A DNA stretch of 64,000 nucleotides from Streptomyces griseosporeus (GTDB lineage: Bacteria > Actinomycetota > Actinomycetes > Streptomycetales > Streptomycetaceae): positions 62,001 to 126,000 of the forward strand of contig NZ_BNBR01000003.1 of assembly GCF_014656055.1 (NCBI RefSeq), given 5' to 3'. This document shows, one piece after another, positions 1 to 6,348 of the stretch. A model generated the notes under the pieces. The model ran no database searches, had not been told where the DNA came from, and saw only the letters and a list, made by a program, of their open reading frames with translations. Positions within the stretch are counted from its first letter, which is position 1. Each line of letters starts with the position of its first letter. The position numbers were made by a program, and so were the translations under genes.

Positions 1-329
1 AGGCGGACCTGGAAGGCGGGGTGGAAGGGCTGCACCCACTGGAGCGGGCGGCCGTCGGTGAACTCCTCGGCGGCGGTGAGGTCCCCGGCGAGCAACCGGT
101 CCTGAAGGGCGGGCAGTGCGGCGGCCAGCTCGGGCGGGCGGGCGTCTTCGGCGCCGTTGGGGCGGACCAGGCTGTGATGCGTGACGATGACCCGGTCGTC
201 GTTCGGATCGCCGAACACAAGGGCGCCGTGCCGGCCGTTGCCGCTGAGGAAGGCGTCCTCCCAGCGGGCGGCGGGGGCCGGCTCCCAGGTGCCGTGGACC
301 GGGGCCTGCGGGTACGTAGGGTGCATCAT
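1..329 (-). CDS. GH95-type glycoside hydrolase, N-terminal part only (cut by window edge)
   Basis: The first ~109 residues of a glycoside hydrolase are visible; the rest lies beyond the left edge. The segment resembles the N-terminal domain of GH95-type enzymes (alpha-L-fucosidase/alpha-L-galactosidase group), with WEDAFLSGNGRHGALVFG at about residues 22-39. The GH95 catalytic residues are far downstream and cannot be checked. Two in-frame ATGs (329 and 326) are adjacent. The first overlaps the stop of the preceding beta-galactosidase gene as ATGA, which suggests coupled translation. There is no signal peptide, so it probably acts in the cytoplasm on imported oligosaccharide. It is the fifth gene of a sugar uptake and degradation operon. 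The family is fairly secure; the substrate is inference. Confidence 0.75.
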   Translation of the reverse strand, partial: MMHPTYPQAPVHGTWEPAPAARWEDAFLSGNGRHGALVFGDPNDDRVIVTHHSLVRPNGAEDARPPELAAALPALQDRLLAGDLTAAEEFTDGRPLQWVQPFHPAFQVR

Positions 330-2329
330 GACGTGAGCACCGCCACGCCGTAGCGGCCGAGCGTCACCTCGTCGCTGACCCGGCTGCCGGTGAGCAGGTC
401 GCGGTGGGTGCCGGGCACGGGGACGGTGACCGGGGCGCGGCCGTGGTTCAGCAGGAACAGCAGCGTGCCGCGCCGGACCGCCTCGACGCCGGCGGGCAGG
501 CCGTCGAGCGGCGGGCGGGCGCCCGCGCCGGCGGCGATCCGTTCCAGCAGACGGCGCAGGTCGTCCGGCTCGGGCAGCATCGAGACGTACCAGGCGCGGC
601 CGGTGTGCAGCACGGCGGGCAGGCCGTCCAGCTCACCGCCGCGGTAGACGGTCTCGACGACGGCGTCCTCGGCGGCCTCCAGCTCCTCCGACCACAGGGT
701 GCCGGTGAGTCCGTCCGCGCAGGTGACGGTCTCGCCCTCGTCGAGCGGCCACCACTCGTGCAGGGTGCGGACGCCGAGCAGCTCGCGCAGCCGGGGGTCC
801 ATGCCGCCGGGGCGGATCCGGTCGTCCTGGTCGGCGACGCCGGTGAGGAAGCCGCAGACGAGGGTGCCGCCCTGACGGACGTAGGCGAGGAGGTTGTCGA
901 CAGCCGCGTCGGTGAGGAGGTACAGCTGCGGGACGACGACCAATCGGTAGCCGGTGAGGTCGTGTTCGGGGTGGGCGAAGTCGGCGGTGAGGTGGGCGTC
1001 CCACAGGGCGCCGTGCCAGGCGTGCAGAACGGCGGTGTGGTCGACCCGGGTGGAGGGGCGGCCGTCCTGCTCCGAGGCCCACCAGGCGTGCCAGTCGTGC
1101 AGGACGGCGACGTCGGCGGTCAGCCGCGTGCCGACCGTGTACGGGGCGATCCTGCGCAGGTCCGCGCCGATCTCCCTGACCTCCTGGAAGGTACGGCCGT
1201 TCTCCCCCGCGTGGCTGACCATGCCGGAGTGGAACTTCTCGGCGCCCTGCCTGGACTGCCGCCACTGGAAGTAGCAGACGGCGTCCGCGCCGCGGGCGAC
1301 GGCCTGCAGGGACCACAGGCGGTTCAGGCCGCGCGGCTTGGGGTGGTTCACGCCCCGCCAGTTGACCGGCCCGGCCGCCTGTTCCATGAGCATCCACGGG
1401 CCGCGGGCCTGGGACCGGGTGAGGTCCTGGACGAGCGCGCCGGCGCGGCCGCCGAGGGGGTCGCGCGGGTCGGGGTAGAGGTCGACGGAGACGACGTCCT
1501 CCTCCTCGGCCCAGCGCCAGCCGTCCTGGCCGGCGAAGAGCGGCATGAAGTTGGTGGTGACCGGCAGTTGCGGAGTGTGCCGGGCGACGATGTCGCGTTC
1601 GGCGGTGAAGCACTCCAGCAGCATGTCGGAGGTGAAGCGGCGGAAGTCCAGCACCTGGGCGGGGTTGTTCAGGTAGTGGGCGCGGCGGGGCGGGATGATC
1701 CCGTCCCAGCTGTCGTAGCCCTGGCTCCAGAAGGCGGTGCCCCAGGCCGTGTTGAGGGCGTCGAGAGTGCCGTACCTCTCGCGCAGCCAGCGGCGGAAGG
1801 CGGCCGCGGCCTCGTCGCCGTGGTCGGCGGTGCAGTACTCGTTGTTGATATGCCACATCGTCAGGGCCGGGTGGGCGCCGTAGCGGGCCGCCAGGTCCTC
1901 GGTGATGGCGGCGGCGTAGCGCCGGTAGGTGGCGCTGGAGTGGGAGAAGTGCTGGCGTCCGCCCCACCACTCGATGCGGCCGTCCGCGTCGCGGGGCAGC
2001 GTGTCGGGGTGCAGCCGGCCCATCCAGGGCGGTGGGGCGGAGGTCGGGGTGGCGAGGACGACGCCGATGCCGTGCTCGTGCATCAGGTCCATCAGCCGGT
2101 CGAGCCAGCCGAAGTCCCGCTCGCCGGGGCGGGGTTCGAGCCGGGCCCAGGAGAAGACGCCGACGGTGACGGAGTTGACGCCGGCGTCCTTCATCAGCCG
2201 GACGTCGTCCTGCCAGGTCTCCTCGGGCCACTGTTCGGGGTTGTAGTCGCCGCCGAAGAGGATGCGGCCGCGGGTGGCGGTGGCGAGGGTGGGCCGTGTG
2301 CGGGGTTCCGGGGCCGGCGGGTGGGTCAT
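326..2329 (-). CDS. GH42 beta-galactosidase
   Basis: A 667-residue cytoplasmic beta-galactosidase of family GH42, which hydrolyses terminal beta-D-galactosides. The TIM-barrel domain begins with FGGDYNPEQWPEETW (residues ~25-39). The general acid/base is Glu164 in HINNEYC and the nucleophile is Glu316 in WMLMEQAAGPVNW. The length is typical, with a C-terminal trimerisation and beta-domain from ~residue 390. The ATG overlaps the upstream permease stop (ATGA), and its own stop overlaps the GH95 start, so the operon is tightly coupled. No secretion signal is present, which fits degradation after ABC import. Regulation is probably through the palindromes upstream of the binding-protein gene. GH42 identity is high confidence; the linkage and natural substrate are unknown. 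Confidence 0.93.
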   Translation of the reverse strand: MTHPPAPEPRTRPTLATATRGRILFGGDYNPEQWPEETWQDDVRLMKDAGVNSVTVGVFSWARLEPRPGERDFGWLDRLMDLMHEHGIGVVLATPTSAPPPWMGRLHPDTLPRDADGRIEWWGGRQHFSHSSATYRRYAAAITEDLAARYGAHPALTMWHINNEYCTADHGDEAAAAFRRWLRERYGTLDALNTAWGTAFWSQGYDSWDGIIPPRRAHYLNNPAQVLDFRRFTSDMLLECFTAERDIVARHTPQLPVTTNFMPLFAGQDGWRWAEEEDVVSVDLYPDPRDPLGGRAGALVQDLTRSQARGPWMLMEQAAGPVNWRGVNHPKPRGLNRLWSLQAVARGADAVCYFQWRQSRQGAEKFHSGMVSHAGENGRTFQEVREIGADLRRIAPYTVGTRLTADVAVLHDWHAWWASEQDGRPSTRVDHTAVLHAWHGALWDAHLTADFAHPEHDLTGYRLVVVPQLYLLTDAAVDNLLAYVRQGGTLVCGFLTGVADQDDRIRPGGMDPRLRELLGVRTLHEWWPLDEGETVTCADGLTGTLWSEELEAAEDAVVETVYRGGELDGLPAVLHTGRAWYVSMLPEPDDLRRLLERIAAGAGARPPLDGLPAGVEAVRRGTLLFLLNHGRAPVTVPVPGTHRDLLTGSRVSDEVTLGRYGVAVLTS

Positions 2330-3273
2330 CCCTTCACCGCCCCGGTCAGCATGCCCTTGCGGAAGTGCTTCTGGACGAAGGGCGACAGGACGGCCACCGG
2401 CAGCAGCGCCATCACCATGACCGCCATCTGCACGGCCAGCCCGGACAGCTCACCGGTCTTGATGGCCTGCCCCAGTCCGACGGGTGCCTCCTGCTTCTGC
2501 ACGAGCTGGATCATGACGTTCTGCAGCGGCATCATGTCCTGGTCGTTCAGGTACAGCGAGGCGTTGAACCAGGCGCTCCAGTACCCGACGGCGTAGAACA
2601 GCGTGATGACGGCGAGGACGGCGCGCGACAGCGGCATGACGATCTGCCACAGGATGCGCAGCTCACCGGCGCCGTCGATGCGCGCACTGTCGATGAGTTC
2701 GGGCGAGATGCCCATGAAGAAGCCCCGCAGGACCAGGATGTTGAAGACGCTGACCGCGCTCGGCAGGATCAGCGCGAGATAGGTGTCGGTCAGGCCGAGG
2801 GTCTGCACCAGCAGGTAGGTCGGGATGAGGCCGGCGCTGAAGAACATCGTCGCCATCAGCGTCATCAGGATCCAGCGGTGGCCGAGCGTGCCGCTGCGGG
2901 ACAGGCCGTAGGCGCACAGCACGGACACGGTCATCGAGAACAGGGTGCCGACCAGGGTGACGACGACGCTGATGATCGCGGCGCGGGTGACCTGGCCGCC
3001 GCCGAGCAGCTCGCGGTAGGCGACGAAGGTGATGTCCTCGGGGACCATCACCAGTCCGCCGGCCCGGTCGATGGTCCTGCGGGAGGACAGGCTGGTGACG
3101 ACGACGATCCACAGCGGGAAGAGGATCGCCAGGCAGGCGAAGCCGAGGGCGATGCCCTTGCCGGCGAGTCCGGCCCTGGTGGGCTGCTCCTCCCACGCGG
3201 GCCGGGGCGGGGCGGTCCACCAGCGCGTCTTCGGCGCGGCGTGGGCGCCGGGTTCGTCGAGGACGGCGGTCAC
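2326..3273 (-). CDS. Carbohydrate ABC transporter permease (MalG/LplC-like)
   Basis: A 315-residue inner-membrane permease of the MalG/LplC type, one of two membrane subunits that import an oligosaccharide. Six transmembrane segments are expected; the first follows a ~35-residue cytoplasmic tail. The EAA-like loop contacting the ATPase is at IDSARIDGAGELRILWQIVM. I chose the GTG at 3273 because it overlaps the stop of the preceding permease gene (GTGA). Longer readings extend into the neighbouring gene's frame and have no family similarity. No ATPase gene is present in the locus; such Streptomyces importers usually share the global ATPase MsiK encoded elsewhere (family knowledge). Its stop overlaps the GH42 start. 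Confidence 0.9.
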   Translation of the reverse strand: MTAVLDEPGAHAAPKTRWWTAPPRPAWEEQPTRAGLAGKGIALGFACLAILFPLWIVVVTSLSSRRTIDRAGGLVMVPEDITFVAYRELLGGGQVTRAAIISVVVTLVGTLFSMTVSVLCAYGLSRSGTLGHRWILMTLMATMFFSAGLIPTYLLVQTLGLTDTYLALILPSAVSVFNILVLRGFFMGISPELIDSARIDGAGELRILWQIVMPLSRAVLAVITLFYAVGYWSAWFNASLYLNDQDMMPLQNVMIQLVQKQEAPVGLGQAIKTGELSGLAVQMAVMVMALLPVAVLSPFVQKHFRKGMLTGAVKG

Positions 3274-4304
3274 TTCTTGTACACCCCCTGCTCGCCCATG
3301 AGATGGGCCACCTTGTTCGCGGCGAGGACCAGTCCGATGCTGACGACGCCCTTGATCAGGCCGGCGGCGGCCGCGTAGCCGAAGTCCTGGTTGCGGACGC
3401 CGTTCCACCACACGAAGGTGTCGAGGACCTCGCTCGCGCCCGGTCCGACGGCGTCGCGTTGCAGCAGGATCTGTTCGAAGCCGACGGTCAGGGCATCGCC
3501 GACGCGCAGCACCAGCAGCAGGGCGATGACGGGCCGCAGCGCCGGCAGGGTGACGTGCCAGATGCGGCGCCAGCGGCCGGCGCCGTCCATCGCGGCGGCC
3601 TCGTACAGGTCGGGGCTGACCGAGGAGAGCGCGGCGAGGAAGACGATGATCCCCCAGCCGGCGTCCTTCCACACCGACTGGGCGGTGACCAGGAACTTGA
3701 AGGTGCCGGGGTCGGTCATGATGTCGAGGCCGTCGTAGCCGTGCTGGCGCAGCAGCTGCGAGAGCAGTCCGGCGCCGCCGAGGAGCTGCTGGAAGACGGC
3801 GATGACGAGCACCCACGAGAAGAAGTGCGGCAGGTAGAGGACGGCCTGGGCGACGGCCCGCACCCGGGGCCTGACCACGCTGTTGATGAGCAGCGCGAGC
3901 AGGATCGGGATGGGGAAGTACAGCACGAGCTGGAGCGCGAAGAGGACGAAGGTGTTCTGGACCGCGCTCCAGAACGCGGAGTCCTCGAAGATCCGCCGGA
4001 AGTTCTCCAGCCCGACGAAGGGGCTGTTCAGGATGGAGACGACGCCGTTGTCGCTGATGTAGGGGTCGTAGTCCTGGAAGGCGACGATGTTGCCCAGGAT
4101 CGGTATGTAGTTGAAGACCAGGACCAGCGCGAGGGCCGGCAGGGTCATCAGCAGCAGCAGCCGGTCGCGGCGGAAGCGGGCCCGCAGGCCCGGTCTGCCG
4201 CGGGGGTCTTTCCGCGCGGGCCCGGCGGCGGTGCCGGGCGCCGCCGGGGTGGTGCCGCTCGGGTCGGCCTCGGCCCTGCTCCGAGGCACCGTGCTGTGGG
4301 ACAC
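3270..4304 (-). CDS. Carbohydrate ABC transporter permease (LplB/UgpA-like)
   Basis: A 344-residue partner permease of the LplB/UgpA type. A ~45-residue charged, proline-rich cytoplasmic N-terminus precedes the first membrane span (LLLMTLPALALVLVFNYI). The EAA loop is YEAAAMDGAGRWRRIWHVTL. It starts at a GTG with an AAGGAG ribosome-binding site about 7 nt upstream, 31 bp after the binding-protein gene. Its stop overlaps the start of the next permease (GTGA). Together with the lipoprotein and second permease it forms the import channel for the sugar handled by the GH42, GH95 and GH3 enzymes. Family identity is clear; the transported sugar is not shown by the sequence. Confidence 0.9.
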   Translation of the reverse strand: MSHSTVPRSRAEADPSGTTPAAPGTAAGPARKDPRGRPGLRARFRRDRLLLLMTLPALALVLVFNYIPILGNIVAFQDYDPYISDNGVVSILNSPFVGLENFRRIFEDSAFWSAVQNTFVLFALQLVLYFPIPILLALLINSVVRPRVRAVAQAVLYLPHFFSWVLVIAVFQQLLGGAGLLSQLLRQHGYDGLDIMTDPGTFKFLVTAQSVWKDAGWGIIVFLAALSSVSPDLYEAAAMDGAGRWRRIWHVTLPALRPVIALLLVLRVGDALTVGFEQILLQRDAVGPGASEVLDTFVWWNGVRNQDFGYAAAAGLIKGVVSIGLVLAANKVAHLMGEQGVYKK

Positions 4305-4335
4305 GGCCGTTCTCCTTGCCTCAGTGCCGCCGGGG

Positions 4336-6024
4336 TCAGCTCGCCGCGGAACCGTTGTCGTCGAGGACCTTCTTGTACCAGTCGCGCAGCTTGTCGCCGC
4401 CCTTGCTCTTCCAGTCGGAGACGAACTGCTGCATGTCGCTGATCTTCTTGCGGCCGCGGACGATGTCGTCCTCCAGCTGCTCGACGTCGTTGGAGAGGTT
4501 GGTGTAGCGGGCGGGCTCGGTGATCTGCATGCCCCAGAAGGAGGACTTCCTGGCGAAGGCGCCCATCCGCTGCTGCCACTCGACCTGGCCCTTGGCGACG
4601 TCGGGGAAGTCGGGGTGGGCGATGGTCGCGGCGGGGCTCGCGACCATGACGTAGGCGTTCATCACCTCGATGTTGCCCTGGTCGGTCTTGGTGGGGACGC
4701 CGTCCTTGACGGTGTAGTGGGTCCCTTCGACGCCGTAGTTGGTCATCATGTACTCCTTGGTGCCGTACGGCGCCGCGGTGACGTTGGCGACGGCCAGCAC
4801 GTCGCGGATGACCGACTCGGAGGCCTTCTTGCTGACGAAGGCGAAGATGCCGGCGGGCTGTTCGGCCCACAGGGTGGGGTTGCCGCCGTCGTGGCCCCAG
4901 ACGTCCATGCCCCAGATCTTGAACTCGGGGTTCTGGGTGGCCTGTTCGGCGGTGCGGCCCCACCACTGGGAGATGTTGTTGGGGTAGATCAGGAACTCGC
5001 CGGCCGCGAACTTGGGGCCCGGGTCGGGGGCGTTCTTGCCCAGCTTGGAGTCGGGGTGGACGACCCCGGCGGCGAAGAGCTTGCGGGACCACTCCAGCGC
5101 TTCGAGGAACTCCTCGGTCTCGATGCGGTTGACGAGCTTGCCGTCCACGAGGTTCCAGCCGAGCGGCTTCTCGCTGCCCGACAGCACGCCGAAGGCCTGG
5201 AAGGCGGTCCACTTCATGTCCAGGCAGGCCCACCGCTTGGCCCTGGCGTTGGTGATCTCCTTGGCCAGGGCCATGAACTCGTCGCAGGACTTGGGGAGTT
5301 CGTAGCCCTCCTTGGCGAAGATGTCCTGCCGGTACAGCGGCACCATGGAAGGGGCCGACGGCGTCGGCATGGGCAGGCCGCGCAGCTTGCCGCCGAACAG
5401 GGAGCGCTGCCAGGCGTCGGTCGGGATCGCCGCGAGGTTCGGGTACTCCTTGACCGCGTCGCCGGAGAGGTAGGGCCCGAGGTCGGCGAACTTGCCGATG
5501 ATGGCGCTGGGTATCTTGCCGCCCATGTTCCAGCCGGGGACGACCACCACGTCCGGGACGTCGCTGGAGGCGAGGACGGCGCCGAGCTTCTGGTCGTAGG
5601 TGTTGCCGTCCTGGTTCTGCCAGACGACGTCGACGCCGATCAGGTCGTTCATCGCCCGGTAGTAGGCGTTGCCCTGCTTCGGCGGGGAGCCCCAGAACGG
5701 CGACATGACGGTGACCTTGCCGCCCTTGCCGAGCTTCTTCGGCACCGACGTCTTGAGGGTGGCGAGGTCGAGCTTGGCGGTGAAGCCGAGCGCGGAGCCG
5801 TTCCTCGCGGGGATGTCCGGCGCCACGACGTTGCTCGCCACGTACGCCGGGAGCAGCTTCTTCGCGTCCTTGCCCGAGGTGGTGCCCTCGCGCGAGCCCG
5901 TGTCCGAACCACCGCAGGCGGCGAGCAGCGGCATCCCTCCGGCCACCGCTGCGGCGGCGACCGCGGAGGAGGCGAGGAAGCTTCTCCGGCTCGGGGCGGA
6001 GGAGGAAGCGGCGTTCGGCGTCAT
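4336..6024 (-). CDS. Sugar ABC transporter substrate-binding lipoprotein (LplA-like)
   Basis: A 562-residue extracellular solute-binding protein and first gene of the sugar operon. The N-terminus combines a twin-arginine motif (SRRSFLAS, residues 12-19) with a lipobox ending at Cys37 (LLAAC), so it is probably exported by Tat and anchored as a lipoprotein. At ~560 residues it fits the large LplA-type binding proteins for oligosaccharides rather than the ~420-residue monosaccharide type. It starts at ATG 6024. The upstream intergenic region holds two identical palindromes that likely govern both this operon and the divergent GH3 gene. The specific ligand is unknown; the neighbouring enzymes suggest a galactose- and fucose-bearing plant oligosaccharide (inference). 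Confidence 0.88.
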   Translation of the reverse strand: MTPNAASSSAPSRRSFLASSAVAAAAVAGGMPLLAACGGSDTGSREGTTSGKDAKKLLPAYVASNVVAPDIPARNGSALGFTAKLDLATLKTSVPKKLGKGGKVTVMSPFWGSPPKQGNAYYRAMNDLIGVDVVWQNQDGNTYDQKLGAVLASSDVPDVVVVPGWNMGGKIPSAIIGKFADLGPYLSGDAVKEYPNLAAIPTDAWQRSLFGGKLRGLPMPTPSAPSMVPLYRQDIFAKEGYELPKSCDEFMALAKEITNARAKRWACLDMKWTAFQAFGVLSGSEKPLGWNLVDGKLVNRIETEEFLEALEWSRKLFAAGVVHPDSKLGKNAPDPGPKFAAGEFLIYPNNISQWWGRTAEQATQNPEFKIWGMDVWGHDGGNPTLWAEQPAGIFAFVSKKASESVIRDVLAVANVTAAPYGTKEYMMTNYGVEGTHYTVKDGVPTKTDQGNIEVMNAYVMVASPAATIAHPDFPDVAKGQVEWQQRMGAFARKSSFWGMQITEPARYTNLSNDVEQLEDDIVRGRKKISDMQQFVSDWKSKGGDKLRDWYKKVLDDNGSAAS

Positions 6025-6174
6025 TGCGTCAACCCTTCATGGCGCACCAGGACACCCGGCGGTGGCCGTCGGCTGCGGTGTCTTCACTGGAACCGGTGGG
6101 ACTGGCTGAGCGGAAGCGGTCCTCCGACGTGTGCCGGGGGCGGACACGGCCTCCCGGCGGCGGCGCTGACGCGT

Positions 6175-6188
6175 CGAAGCGCTTCGAT
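6175..6188. promoter_or_regulatory. LacI-type operator candidate, copy 1 (TCGAAGCGCTTCGA)
   Basis: A perfect 14-bp palindrome centred on a CG step, the hallmark of LacI/GalR-family operators. An identical copy lies at 6321-6334. It sits upstream of the minus-strand sugar operon. The cognate regulator is not encoded in the window. Confidence 0.75.
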
Positions 6189-6291
6189 GTTGCTGCGAGG
6201 TTAAGTGAAAGGGGAGGGGCGCACAAGGCCCGCTCCCAACATTCCTCGGACGTTTTGCAGCCCGCAAAGGGAGGTGTTGCCACGCGGTCTC

Positions 6292-6321
6292 TTGACACCC
6301 GACCGCCCGCGCACTGAGCAT
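6292..6321 (+). promoter_or_regulatory. Promoter candidate for GH3 gene
   Basis: A TTGACA -35 hexamer (6292-6297) is followed after 18 bp by GAGCAT (6316-6321). The second palindrome begins at 6321, so a bound repressor would cover the predicted transcription start. The -10 match is modest. Confidence 0.5.
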
Positions 6322-6334
6322 CGAAGCGCTTCGA
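6321..6334. promoter_or_regulatory. LacI-type operator candidate, copy 2 (TCGAAGCGCTTCGA)
   Basis: Identical to the palindrome at 6175-6188. It lies immediately before the GH3 ribosome-binding site (AAAGGGG, 6334-6340), so occupancy would block initiation. The two copies are 146 bp apart centre to centre, about 14 helical turns, which would permit looping. Confidence 0.78.
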
Positions 6335-6348
6335 AAGGGGATCACCAC

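Larger units (their letters stand above)
6025..6348. other. Divergent intergenic region of the sugar locus
   Basis: These 324 bp hold no gene that I can support. They separate the binding-protein operon (minus) from the GH3 gene (plus). They carry two copies of the same palindrome and a TTGACA-type promoter candidate for GH3 (listed separately). The palindrome nearer the operon lies ~150 bp upstream of the binding-protein ATG, so that mRNA probably has a long leader, or its promoter overlaps the palindrome at 6175-6188. No regulator gene is encoded here. Confidence 0.75.

Noticed and set aside
404-2596. A 730-codon plus-strand frame opposite the GH42 gene
   Set aside because: GH42 on the other strand has both catalytic glutamates and coupled overlaps with its neighbours; this frame has neither family similarity nor a ribosome-binding site.
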